The notes under the pieces: generated by a model
Databases searched by the model: none
Told to the model about the DNA's origin: nothing
The model's input: the letters and a program-made list of their open reading frames with translations, nothing else
Shown: piece by piece, positions 13,301 through 24,302 of the stretch
Layout: each line of letters begins with the position of its first letter
Numbering within the stretch: position 1 is the stretch's first letter
Program-made: the position numbers and the translations under genes
Origin: Larix kaempferi
Taxonomy: Eukaryota; Streptophyta; Pinopsida; Pinales; Pinaceae
Direction: 5' to 3'
DNA length: 64,000 bases
NCBI GenBank assembly: GCA_027924585.1
Contig: BSBM01000361.1
Coordinates: 40,874,501 to 40,938,500 of the forward strand

Positions 13301-13510
13301 CAGCAAACCCATATGACTCAAAATTATGTCTACTTTCAGGATTATGAACCTGATGTCATATGTTGTCAATATAGCCATTTAGTATGTGCATCTCGAATAA
13401 AATTGGTTCAAGTTTCATCGAAAAAACAATTAAAAAATAAAAAATGGAAACTGTCCAAATATGACCATGAACGGATAATTAAAGACGGCATTCCATTGCG
13501 ATGTTTTTAA
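10390..13510 (+). pseudogene. Sola-like transposase gene, broken copy (copy L)
   Basis: Four exons can be placed by comparison with copy R: 10390-10699, 10795-12588, 12684-13024 and 13143-13510. The introns are 95, 95 and 118 nt, each GT...AG and each the same length as in R. Exons 1, 3 and 4 are open, and the seven-T run opening exon 3 keeps the frame. Exon 2 has a 1-nt loss in an A-run near 10850 and four nonsense codons (11165 TAG, 11963 TAG, 12521 TAA, 12572 TAA). Three of the four are C-to-T or G-to-A changes relative to R. The second catalytic motif is the standard-looking WSDGCAGQFKS here, whereas R has Arg for Gly. The copy cannot make a full protein. Confidence 0.85.
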
Positions 13511-13719
13511 AACTATATATTTAAAATTAATAGATGATTTTGTCGATGTCATTGTCAAATGTGTCCAATATATTTTTTATTTTTTTGTTTATAATCTTGA
13601 AAAGAACTATAATATATAAAAGTCTAAATAATTGTATTCTAGTATGCTGAAATTTGAATTAAAAAATTATTTGATATTGAAAACTTCAATGTGTAAAATT
13701 TTTGACTTAATTCTGTTTG

Positions 13720-14000
13720 AAATTTATTCGGGTCCCCATATGTCTATTAGACCACTTAAGGGATGAGATAACGGATCTGTGGTTGTCGCCACTTTCCGCC
13801 CCGAATCTTTAATTTAAAATATGATCGCTTGTATAAAATTATTTGGTAACGAAAACCTGAATGTATAATATGTCTTAAATAGATGTCTCAAATACTTTAT
13901 TCACGTGGACCCATATGTCTATTAAACCAATTATTAAATGATAAGATCTAACAGATCTGTAAATTGTCACCAAATTCTCCGCCCCAAATCTTTAATTTAA
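13720..14000 (+). repeat. Duplicated ~180-bp unit downstream of the transposase, copy L
   Basis: Two diverged units share CCCATATGTCTATTA, a GATAAGAT/GATGAGAT region, TCCGCCCC and AATCTTTAATTTAAAATAT, at 13730-13835 and 13905-14010. Copy R has the equivalent at about 51990-52280. No open reading frame is present; it is probably 3' non-coding sequence of the transposase transcript. Confidence 0.6.
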
Positions 14001-14026
14001 AATATCGCTTGTGCAAATTCACATAA

Positions 14027-14262
14027 CTGAAATCATGGCAAATGGAGACAACGATCATTTGATTTTTAATCACAAGCAAGGATTCCAGGATTGTGAAGCT
14101 TATGCTAAGTTAGAGGAATGATTATTTACAACAAATCAATGAAAATTCATCAAATTGCTGTTTAAAATCATTGCTCTAACTTAACACAAACTTCACAATC
14201 CTGGAATCTTCGCTTATGATTAAAAAACAAAAAACCGTTACCCCCATTTGCCATGATTTCAG
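14027..14262. repeat. 236-bp hairpin between the two convergent genes, copy L
   Basis: An imperfect inverted repeat with arms of about 115 nt. It opens CTGAAATCATGGCAAATGG and closes CCATTTGCCATGATTTCAG. Internal blocks such as AATCACAAGCAAGGATTCC, AGGATTGTGAAG and TTAGAG recur in inverse order on the other arm. The centre lies near 14145 (AATGAAAATTCATC). Copy R has a hairpin of exactly the same length at 51737-51972. I see no clear target duplication around it, so it may be part of the element rather than a later MITE. Confidence 0.85.
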
Positions 14263-14289
14263 CCGCATCAAATATACTTGAACATTGAA

Positions 14290-15200
14290 AATAAAAATTA
14301 AATTAATTAAAAATCCATTATATCAAAATTTGAACTTAACATATATTTGCTTTTAAACTTCCTAGTTCATCCATATTTCTATCAAAAATTTTAACATTCA
14401 TAAACTTCTGAACATTTAAAGATAACATTTGAATATACTCTTAACAATTTAAACTTTCTAATTGATCCATATTTTTATCAAAACTTATATTTAACATTCA
14501 TAATCTTCCTAACATTTCTAAATTTCATAACATGAACCTAAACTTCCTATTTTATCCAATATTTTTATCAAAACTTCTATCATTCCCTAAAACTTTATAT
14601 AACATTCATAAACTTTCTATTTCTTTCATATTTCTATCAACTTCTAACATTCCTAAAACTTCATAACATCCTTGAAGATAACATTCAAGTACTTAAATTT
14701 CATTTTTAAACTTTATATTTCATCCATATTTTCATCAAAACTTCAAACATTCTTGAACTTCCTAACATCTCTAAAGTTTGAACTCAACATGTTATCACTT
14801 TTAAACTTCCTGATTCATCCATGTGTATGAAAACTTCTAACATTTCTAAGCATCCTAACATTCAAAGACAACATTCATTTTTAAACTTCCTTATTCATAT
14901 TTCTATCAAAACTTCTAACAAATTATTAAACTTCCTAACATTCTTGTTCTTAATACACTCAATCTTATCATTCATTCATGTCGAACAATCAAAACTTCCT
15001 CATTTATAAACTTTAAACCTATATGTGAACATCCACTTTTAAAAATTTCCTAAATAACATTTCTTAAACTTCAATCAAAACTTCCTCATTTATGAACTTT
15101 AAACCTATGTTTATCCATTTTTAAACTTCCTAAATAACATTTCTTAAACTTAATAATATTCAAGAATGTCATGTTTCTTAACATTCATTTTTACATATAT
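14290..15200. repeat. AT-rich degenerate minisatellite-like region, copy L
   Basis: Irregular reiteration of phrases such as AAACTTCCTAATTCATCC, ATATTTCTATCAAAACTTC, TAACATTCCTAAACTTC and TAACATTCATAAACTTCC with a period of about 50-65 bp. It is non-coding, lies downstream of the second gene, and is mirrored at about 50830-51700 in copy R. Confidence 0.7.
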
Positions 15201-15513
15201 TCATTCATTCATTCAAACATGCAAATACATATTTTAAACTAAATTTAACACCAAATATGTCAAATAAACAAAAATAAACTAAATCATTTAAAAACCATGA
15301 TTCACGAAATATGTAAGTTCAAAATTTACATGTATATAATCTCCAAAAAAATACTCATGAACATGCAAATTCAATGTACATCCATATATGTATATATCTA
15401 GTCCAAAAATAAACCTCCTCAACATGTCCAAAACAAATGTTTCCAATCTAAATGCATATCAACAACAAAAAATTGTCCACCATGAACTATAAAAATAAAA
15501 TGTCCGTGCCATG

Positions 15514-17733
15514 CTATTCTCCACTCGGGCCTCCCCCTGGACTCAACCCTCCCTGCAACATGTGTAAAAAAAAATTATGTTCATATCATTTAAATTATTT
15601 AAACTATAATCAAACAATTAAAATATTAAACTAATATATCAAAAAACAATTCAAATATTAACAATATTACATCAAATTCTCCAAATGCTTGTCCACCACC
15701 ATCCTCCAAATGAGTTTTTCCTTTGCCTCCAAAAGATTTGAGAGACCCAAGCTGCGACATATATAAAATCAATTTATGAATCTCATAAATCTAAATCCAC
15801 AAAAATTAAAATATTAAAACAGTAAACAAAATTAAAGCAAAATTAAAGCAATCAATGAAATTACTTCTCTACCAATATCTGCTTCATTAAGCAAAGAACC
15901 TATATCTCCACCCTAAAATTTAAATTGTATTAATAAATAAAACATACAATGCAAACCAAAAAAATTACTATACCAATTAAAACTTAAAACTAAAACAAAA
16001 AGTTTAAAAAACATTAGCTCACAATAGATGGTAAATCATTTATAAAGTTGGTATCTAAAGAAACCTGCATGGATGAGTCAAATTAACAATAAGATACATA
16101 GTTAAATTATCATTCAAAAAATAATAATTTATATATATATATATCAAATTCAAACATAATTACAAATATGTTGATAATAAATATGTACCTCTCTCCCTAG
16201 ATTTTCGCTAGTTGAAATGTGGAAAGAATGTTCATTCATCATTCTTGAAAACTGCAACCAATTTAAACATTTACATAATGTACCTATGATAATGTAACAA
16301 AAAAAATAAAATCAAAAAAAATAAAATATTTAATTCAAATCAAATCATATCATGTAGTCAACAAACCTCTCCCAAACTCGATGTGTCATTGGATATAACA
16401 TTTGCTACTAAGTCACAACAAATCTTCGCATATGCCCTGAGATCTTCAATGCTCATTCCATCTATTTCATCATCAGTTTTATAAACAAACTTTTGACGAA
16501 TAGCAGAACGAGCCCTTTCTCTAACCAACCCCACATCTACTCCCACTAATACTGATGATAACCCATCGCCAACAAAATTCCTTGCTGTTGTCCCAAGTTG
16601 AGATGTGGGCTCCATCTCTGATTTTAATGCCACCAACCTAGGTGGACGAGATATCTGCGGTGGAGGTCTAAGAGTTGCAGGATCTCTATGCGCACCCTCT
16701 CGATCATATATTCGACCCTTTCCAACTCCATAAAATTTTGAATGAACATCAGTATAATCTGGCTTCATATTTAAAAAAAACTCAGCATAAAAAAATCTAG
16801 CAAAATACTGAGAAACCTCATCGTTCCATGGAAAACGACCATAGGCTGCAAGAAACCGATCATAAAGTAAGTGTACCAGATGAGGATGTTTGAAATATTG
16901 CACTTTCAACATTTATTTTTTCAAACCTTCTTTGAAATTAAACATTGATTTGGCCTGCTCTTTTGTCACTCTTTCTTTCACAACATCCCATTTGTCTGGA
17001 CCCATCACTTGATCCCTTCGTCTTCGCATCAAATCTACAAAACCATCTGTAGTTGGCCCGAGATTCTCATATGCTTGAATGAAGTTTTGCAATGATCCCA
17101 AAACAATCTCCAAACTTTGTTTACTCTCCGGAGGGAGATCCATAGTAGACAAATCATTTTGCAACTTCTCATAGTGGGATCTACATCTTTCAAGAGTCAT
17201 TTGATGATCACCACCTCCCCATGGAAGCTCCCGAGGTAGATCAGATGGATATGTTGTAATGGGTGTACAACCCTCGGTTAATTCAACATATTGCGTCCTA
17301 GCTCGACCATCATCACCTCGTGTCGAATGGTGAGCCTCTTGAGAACCTTGCTCTGCACCGTCATCCGTCTCCCTTGCTTGCCCTGTCTCCCTCCCTATAG
17401 AATTACGAGCATCTTCCGAACCATGCTATGCTTCAAATGACAAAGTCTCGTTTAAACACAACTACAAATTTTGCACACACAAAAAGACAATTTGCATATA
17501 TAAATGTTAAAAGATTGATATTCATATGTACCAATAGAGGGTCGAGATCGACGTTCTCCCACAAAAGATACAGGGGAATCATTTGTACCCCTTTCACCTC
17601 GTCGATGCGAACTATACAATAAATTAGAGTCCCGAGGAGAGGTTGAAAACCTCCGATTATCACTCGTACCACCTACCCCAGAAGATTGTGAAGACCTCCT
17701 ACGCTTTCGCCTCAAAGAATCCTCTCTTTCCAT
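15514..17733 (-). pseudogene. Second element gene, unknown protein, broken copy (copy L)
   Basis: Same seven-exon layout as 48266-50485, in reverse. It has a basic N-terminus (RRKRRRSSQSS), a charged and Pro/Arg-rich middle, and short 3' exons ending in a Gly-rich tail. The long central frame is open over most of 16358-17200 except for a TAA at 16913-16915, where copy R has GAA. The splice acceptor before exon 2 is damaged: R reads GAAGCAG then AGCATGG, while L reads GAAGCAT then AGCATGG, removing the AG. L lacks an 18-nt duplication present in R and retains Gln where R has a TAG. I do not recognise the family. Confidence 0.8.
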
Positions 17734-18669
17734 TTGATATATAATGCCTACACCTAAAGACAAATCAACTAATTACATATTCAAATCCTACAAGTTAATT
17801 CTATGAACTCTAAAAACTAACTACTAAAGAGACTAAGTTATTTAACAAGTACCTAGATTTACCTAATTTATCATCTAATAGTTTTCAAAAAGAGTATAGC
17901 TAATATTGTTAGATGATGAATTAATGTACCAATCTTTTAGATGTTTTTGATGTTTAAAATGAATGGAACCAATATAGTTAAGTACTAAGTAATGGGTTCA
18001 TTTTTTTATGTCAAAGTATGATTTCATGAATCTGTTTTACCTTCTTAATACATAACTTAATACCTAAAACATAAATTACATCTTGAAAATATTTTCATTA
18101 TTGCACAAAATAAAATAAAAATTGACAATTCATGTATTATGTTTTGAGTTGAAATGTTTTCAAAATTTGCCATTTTTGATAATCGTTTTCAGTTTCTTAA
18201 ACTACAAATTTAAACAAGATATTTTATTACTCTAAACATAAATTATATCTACAAATAATCTCATTGTTCCATAGAACAAAAAAAAATTTACTGTTCATAG
18301 TATTATGATTGAGTTAAATGTCATGTTTCTCAAATTGGCCTTGTTTGACAATGATTTTTAATTTCAATCTAATAACGGTAACAATTCTTGGTATTATGTT
18401 CTCCAAGTCTGCCATGTTGCAAACAAAAAAAAACATAATACCAAGATCACCACCTTTACTAGAATAAAACTCAAACCATTGTGACATAACATCACCTAGT
18501 ATTTTATAAAACTTACTATAGTACATTTAGATTAAAGCCTATTCATGTCTATAGTTCCCTTATACATAAAATCCATTTAAATTATTGTTTTATCAAAAAT
18601 AGAGTTTGTATCTAAGCTATCTATCCACATAGTTTGTAATATAACTTATATCTTGATCTCTGTCAACTT

Positions 18670-19160
18670 AGACATGTTGACAGAGTTCATGAACTCTGTC
18701 AACTAAGACATGTTGACAGAGTTCATGAACTCTGTCAACATGTCTTAGTTGACAGAGTTCATGAACTCTGTCAACTAAAACATGTTGACAGAGTTCATGA
18801 GTGTTAAATTACATAAAACTTACTATAATACTTCTAAATTAGAGCCTATTCATGTCTATAGTTCCCTTGTACCTCAAGTCCATTTAAACTATTGTTTTAT
18901 CAAAAATAGAGTTTAACTGTCTAAAATTTGATTGTATCTGAACTATCTATCCCCACAGTTTGTAATACAATTAATATCTTAATCTCTGCACTTTGTAAAC
19001 AGACACAGTTCATGAACTCTGTCACCTTAGACGAGTTGACAGAGTTCATGAACTCTGTCACCTTAGACGAGTTGACAGAGTTCATGAACTCTGTCAACTT
19101 AGACATGTTGACAGAGTTCATGAACTCTGTCAACTTAGACATGTTGACAGAGTCCTTGAG
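18670..19160. repeat. Palindromic satellite A (GACAGAGTTCATGAACTCTGTC type), copy L
   Basis: Two clusters (about 18676-18800 and 19005-19155) of a roughly 40-bp unit. Each unit is a 26-bp perfect palindrome with half-site TTGACAGAGTTCA, plus a 14-bp linker such as CTTAGACATG or its inverse. There are about three and a half units in the first cluster and four and a half in the second. The roughly 310-bp block holding each cluster (starting near 18515 and 18826) is a tandem duplication; copy R has it once. Frames through it are repeat translations, not genes. Confidence 0.85.
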
Positions 19161-19376
19161 TAAAACAAGCCTACATACAACTTAGAAATGTTCTTTCCAA
19201 ATAAAATTACTGTCCTACTTTAATTTCTTTTCTAAACACAGCCAAATACAACAATTTAAAAAAATACTTGACAATATTCCTCTTTATATTTAAATTTAAA
19301 TATTCCTCTTCATATTTTAATTTAAGACATTTTGGACATTCAATACGACCAACATCCAAGAACTCTAATGAAGTGG

Positions 19377-19580
19377 GCAGAGTCCATGGACTCTACCCAA
19401 CTGGACAGAGTCCATGGACTCCGCCCAGTTGGACAGAGTCCATGGACTCTGTCCAACTGGGCAGAGTCCATGGACTCTGTCCAACTGGGCAGAGTCCATG
19501 AACTCTACCCTGTTGCAGCCCATGGCCTCTGACCAGTTGGACAGAGTGCAATATACAGAGTCTATGGACTCTGTCCGTAG
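19377..19580. repeat. Palindromic satellite B (GGACAGAGTCCATGGACTCTGTCC type), copy L
   Basis: Five to six units of about 32 bp, each a palindrome with half-site GGACAGAGTCCA centred on an NcoI-like CCATGG, joined by AACTGG or its inverse. It resembles satellite A (CAGAGT core) but differs at the centre, so the two probably share an origin. The counterpart in copy R is at 46270-46425 and 46702-46800. Confidence 0.85.
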
Positions 19581-19639
19581 ACACAGCCGACACGTTATTT
19601 AAACAAAATGATCGCAGGCAATTAAAATAAACGAGAATT

Positions 19640-20270
19640 ACAAAACTATATCCACCTTACCTCTAAAACGCAGCCAAAACAAATGAGCACAACCTGAAAT
19701 CTTGCCGAGGACAGCGCAAATCAAAATTTGAAACACCCGAAACAGAGCGGCCGTAGCAGACGAACTGGGAGACCTGCAGTAAAAACAGTAACATTTTAGA
19801 CAACACACAATAACGATAACACCTTCAATAAAATACACATTTTCAAAACCGAAAAACGATACCTTCTACCTCTGCACACGCCGTGTCAATCTGTCACCAG
19901 CCGCAGCTGCTCAACGACGTTCGACCAACCGCTGGGAAGCTCTACAAGCCCAAAACTGCTACAGATGTTATCGCGTCCAACGACCGAAACGATATTACAT
20001 ACAAGCAGAAAACAGAGAACCTCACTTACGTGCAGGTGGCGATACCAGATGCTTTCTGACAAACGAATAGGAGAGGCGTGGGCTACGACGAACATAAGAC
20101 TTACACGCAGGCTTATAGGTCAACAACACACGCCGTCGACCAATAGAGAGGCTGACAGGCGATAGGGCAGAGGGATGATGGAGAAGACGGACCTCTATCA
20201 ACGCAACAGGGGTCCACGGGATCCAGCGAAAGTGACGGGTGAAGGGCTGGGACCGAGCTTTTATGCCGAA
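19640..20270 (-). promoter_or_regulatory. GC-richer block, candidate promoter/5' leader of the second gene, copy L
   Basis: This block stands out from the AT-rich surroundings by its GC and CpG content. On the minus strand it precedes the second gene and contains splice-donor-like sequences (GCACGTAAGT, AGAGGTAGAAGG, TAGAGGTAAGG). This suggests untranslated 5' exons before the coding exon. No long open frame of its own is convincing. This is inference from composition and position; copy R has the same block. Confidence 0.4.
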
Positions 20271-20535
20271 TAATTGTTCGACCGAACCATTGTTCGGCCG
20301 AATAATTGTTCGGCCGAACAAGTGTTCGGCCGAACAATTATAGCCACCGCCGTGAGTTTCCCCCGTCCGGCTAACACATGGCACATATTTCGAGGCCTCC
20401 GTTATGTCTAACGGTGGCCCGTTAACGGTTATTCGACCGAATAAATACTAGATTATTCGGCCGAATAACTTTAATTATTCGGCCGAATAATTAAATTATT
20501 CGGCCGAATAATTGAAGTTATTCAGCCGAATAACC
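20270..20535. repeat. GGCCGAA palindrome cluster, second-gene end of copy L
   Basis: At least eight copies or near-copies of the TTCGGCCGAA core lie in about 265 bp, in two groups (20278-20340 with TTGTTCGGCCGAACAA forms and 20428-20535 with TTATTCGGCCGAATAA forms). The cluster sits within about 65-330 bp of the terminus. This end has more copies than the transposase end, an asymmetry shared with copy R. Confidence 0.9.
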
Positions 20536-20577
20536 TACGCTAGAGTTCTTCCCCCGCCGATTCTCACCAAAGTGTTA

Positions 20578-20598
20578 CCCACCTTCGGGTTTCCACCC
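20578..20598 (-). repeat. Terminal inverted repeat, second-gene end of copy L
   Basis: On the minus strand it reads GGGTGGAAACCCGAAGG and then TGGG. It is followed outside by the duplication ATAG (20599-20602). It matches 45332-45352 in copy R with one difference. Confidence 0.85.
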
Positions 20599-20602
20599 AT
20601 AG

Positions 20603-22860
20603 TTAAAACATTTAGCTATGTACTCTGCTACTTCATCCTTCATTATGGGCCAATAGTACTCTTTCCATAGCATAGTAATGGTTTTTTGATAACTTGGATG
20701 ACCAGAGTAATGGCTTTTGTGCATCCCATTTAAAATCAGAATTTTTACTTCTAGTATGTTGGGTACATATAATCTGTTTTTGTATAATAACAGTCCATTT
20801 TCCTTTAAACTATAATCTACCATAGAATTTTTAGAACTGTTATTTGCTGTCTTTTCTTGTAATTTTCTGCATTTTTCATCCGTTTCACTCCTTTCAAGGA
20901 TCTGTTTTTCTAAATCTGTTGAGTAAGTACTGATGGCTGAAATAAAATTCAGTTTTGCTTTACGACTTAATGCATCAGCAACTTTGTTCTCTTTCCCTTT
21001 AATATGCTGAATTTCGAAATCATATTCACTTAGAAAAGTTAACCATCTAGCTTTTCTAGCATTCAGATTTGTCTGATCTAATAAATATTTCAGACCCATG
21101 TTAGATGTCAACAAGGTGAATTTTCTTCCAATAAGGTGGTGACGCCACATTTTTAAAGCGCGAATTACTGCTAATAACTCTAAATCATAAGTAGAGTAGT
21201 TCTTCTCATGTATTTTCAGCTTTCTAGATTCATATGCAACAACATGTCCCTCTTGTGTTAGGACTCCACCGAGTCCGTCATTACATGTATCGGTACATAC
21301 TATGCTATGAATATTATATTCATAGCATACTATAAAATCCTTATTAGGATCTTCTATCCTTAGAATAGGTGCTATAGTTAATAACTCCTTTAGCTTCTTA
21401 AAACTATCTGAACATTTCTGATCCCACACAAATTTCTTCCCTTTCTTCTGCAAGGAGGTTATGGGGTTTGCAATCTTTGAAAAACCCTCTATAAATTTTC
21501 TGTAATATCTAGTAATACCCATAAATGATTTTACATCCGACACATCCTTAGGAACCAGCCAATCATTAATGGATTTTATCTTAACGGGGTCAACCAAGAT
21601 TCCTTCCTTGGATAATATGTGTCCTAAATATTGAATTTTGTCTTTATGAAAGTCACACTTACTAAACTTAGCGTATAACTGATGATCTCTCAGAACTTGT
21701 AATATAATACGCAGATGTTCGGCATGCTCTTCTTTGCTTTTAGAATACACTAAAATGTCGTCTATGAACACAATAGCAAACTTATCTAAGTATTTGTGCA
21801 GAATATTGTTCATCAAACACATAAATACAACCGGGGCATTAGTAGAGCCAAATGGCATGACTACGAACTCATAATGTCCATATCGAGTTCTAAAGGCTAT
21901 TTTGAAAATATCCTCATCCTTCACCTGCACTTGATGATATCCTGACCTTAAGTCAATCTTTGAAAATATCGTTGCTCGACGTAGCTGATCAAATAGATCG
22001 TCTATGTGGGGCAACATATATCGATTCTTGATTGTCATCTTATTCAGTTGGCGATAATCTACGCACAGTCTTAGCGTACCGTCTTTCTTCTTAACAAATA
22101 TAACAGGTGCTCCCCAAGGAGACACGTATCAATCAGTTCCTTCAACTGTGATTTCAACTCATTTAATTCCAGTTTATTCATCCTATATGGAGCTTTAGAA
22201 TTCGGTACTTCTCCTGGTATTAACTCGATGGTAAAGTCTAGATCTCTTTTAGGAGGTAATCCTAAAATCTCCTCGGGAAAAACATCTTTGAAATCCTTTA
22301 GGACAGGTATGTCTTCTAATTTCAGTTTGTCCTCTTTACAAATAAACTCATCATTTACCACATTTACTGCAAACAATTGACACCCTTTTCTAACTGCCCT
22401 CTTCACTTTCATGGCTAAAATATGTCTAAGGGATGTCTTCCTTGGAATACCTTTTACTTCTACAGTTTCTCCTTGATAATTTAAACACGTAAAACTTTTC
22501 TCATAACAATTCAGAATGACATGATGGGCTTCTAACCAGTCCATTCTGATTATAATATCATAGGATCCTAAATATAAAACATTCAACTTGGTTTGTGTCT
22601 TTAATTGATTCATGGATAAAGCACAACTTTCAATAAAATATGATACTTTCCTCTTTGTTCCTATTGCTAGTCTAACTAACCAAGATTTACTGAATTTTTC
22701 TGTTTTCAATTTAAAACTTTCTACAATATATGGTGATATATAACTTAAGCTAGCACCTGGATCAATCAAAATAGTAACAGGATGATTTTGTAGCACACCT
22801 TCAATCTATACCATAGAGGTTTGATGATCTGCTTGTCTGTTGTCGAGTGCTACATTAATT
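20603..22860 (-). pseudogene. Protease, reverse transcriptase, RNase H and integrase zinc region (Gypsy pol)
   Basis: The protease frame opens near 22796 with ILIDPGASLSYIS; the active-site D-S/T-G-A is D-P-G-A. Reverse transcriptase follows in another frame from 22125, with [42 protein letters not shown] and [12 protein letters not shown] (the YXDD-type box, F-I-D-D). The change of frame coincides with a small deletion between IDT and SPWGAP. RNase H follows ([44 protein letters not shown]), with Asp lost in [11 protein letters not shown]. The integrase zinc region is H-x3-H (HKSHYSGH) with the last Cys changed to Tyr (KCFNY), where transposon copy L is inserted. Confidence 0.93.
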
Positions 22861-22864
22861 TTGG

Positions 22865-24161
22865 GCATCTCCCTTGCCAAGTCTCCAATAGTAGGTTCGG
22901 TCTTAATGGAATGAATGTTGTTAGCTGTCCACTTCCTCTTGGGGCATTTTGATGCATAATGAGGACCTTGACACTCAAAACATTTGATAGGTGCCTTTTG
23001 ATCATTAGTCCTGGTAGCATTGGGAGTATTTCTAGGAGCTGTAAAATTCTGCTGCTGATTGTTTCTGGGATTGTTTCCTTGAAAATTCCGATTTTAAAAT
23101 TTTTTCTTTTGGAAACCAGAATTCCCACTAAACCTGGAATTTTTCTTTTTCAGCTCAAAATTGCTGGGTTTATGACTTTTCCAGTTTTATATTCATTCTC
23201 TTTTCCGATTAGTATCATAACAGAAAGTTGCTTTCCTCATGGCCTCTTCTAAGGTCTTTGGATTGTCATACTTGATTCTGTCCTTGATGTTGAAAGGTAG
23301 ACAACTCAGGTATCTTTGGATCTTCATTTTTTCTTCCACAAGGTATGGCACATATCTCAATAAATTCAGAAATTTACTGTTCATCTCCTTCATGTTCATA
23401 CTTCCCAGCTTTAAGTCATAGAACTCCTTTGATTTTTCTTCATAGTATTGTTCTGATAAGAACTTCTTTTTGAAGTACCATTTGAAGGTACTCCAATTCA
23501 CATCCTTGTCCTTGATGCCCTTCACTCTTTTGATGTCTTGCCACCAAATATCCGCCTTGCCGATCAAGTTGTAGATTGCCATATTTGCCTTCAATGATTC
23601 AGAATAATCATATATTTGGAAATACTTTTTCATGCCGGAAAACCAAGCTTCTGCTGTCTCTTCTTTTTCGGTTTCACCATTGAAGGTTGGGGGTTTGATT
23701 TTCTTGAACTCCCTAGAAATTTGCTCATACTGTTTGTGACTTTTTCTTTTGGTTTTGTAGTCCCCTTCACTGCTGTCACTTGAATAATTTCTTTTCTTTT
23801 TCTGTTTATCATGGGTAGCTTCTGATGATGTTGAAATGTTGTTTGCATCATCAGTTTTCATCTTTTTACTTCTGTCTGGATGAGGTAAATCTTCAATCTT
23901 GGAGTTATTTTCAAGTTCTCTATTCTGTTCATCAGTTGGGCATTGTTCGAACAGTACTTGATTTAATTCTTCTTGTGCCTTGAAAATTTTCTCATTGTCT
24001 TGTTTTATAGATCTGATTTCTACCTTTAACTCTTGAAATGCTCATAACAATTCTAACGAATTGTCGTTTAATTCGCCATGGACTTCTTCTTCATAATGAT
24101 GTCCTGCGCTATTATTGTTGGGTCGAAATCTGTCTTCTAAATGTTCAGTTGATCCTTCCAT
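22865..24161 (-). pseudogene. gag of the Gypsy element
   Basis: A start codon at 24159-24161 lies about 120 bp inside the primer site. The frame has an in-frame TGA at 24042-24044 and another at 23193-23195. In between it encodes a typical retrotransposon gag (FKKIKPPTFNGETEKEE, AEAWFSGMKKYFQIYDY, WWQDIKR, TFKWYFKKKFLSEQYY, FLNLLRYVPYL, RYLSCLPFNIKDRIKY). A CCHC zinc knuckle (CFECQGPHYASKC) lies at 22944-22982. The order and spacing are normal for Gypsy elements. The two stops mean no full capsid protein can be made. Confidence 0.88.
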
Positions 24162-24282
24162 ACCTGTAACTTAAAATAATTTGTGTAACACAAATAGTTT
24201 AAATTTTTGAATTAGTAAGATTTCTGCTGTAAATAAATTTTCTGCTGCGTGTTGTTGGACCATTTTTAGGTTCTAGAGTTCG

Positions 24283-24300
24283 AACCTGACTCTGATACCA
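24283..24300 (-). other. Primer-binding site, initiator-Met tRNA type
   Basis: Two bases inside the 5' LTR, the minus strand reads TGGTATCAGAGTCAGG, the expected complement of the plant initiator-Met tRNA 3' end with one likely difference. It fixes 24303-28760 as the 5' LTR and the minus strand as coding. Confidence 0.85.
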
Positions 24301-24302
24301 CA

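Larger units (their letters stand above)
8111..20598 (+). mobile_element. DNA transposon copy L (12488 bp), Sola-like, inserted in Gypsy integrase
   Basis: The boundaries are exact. The 4-bp target duplication ATAG lies at 8107-8110 and 20599-20602, and removing the element restores the integrase reading frame across C-F-N-Y-Q-K. The termini are imperfect inverted repeats beginning GGGTG. The interior is collinear with the inverted copy at 45332-57878. Order: GGCCGAA palindromes, T-rich tract, transposase (+), hairpin, AT-rich degenerate repeats, second gene (-), palindromic satellites, GGCCGAA palindromes. A 4-bp duplication and the style of the transposase fit the Sola superfamily as I know it; the superfamily call is inference. 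Both genes are inactivated in this copy. Confidence 0.95.

Noticed and set aside
18921-19602. Repetitive open frames such as FMNSVNLDMLTE or GQSPWTLSNWAESMDS as repeat proteins
   Set aside because: They are translations of palindromic satellites, open on both strands because the units are palindromic and close to multiples of three.
20575-22125. A 516-codon pol frame ending in a non-pol tail
   Set aside because: The last few residues are translated from the terminal inverted repeat of copy L. The real integrase continues at 8106.
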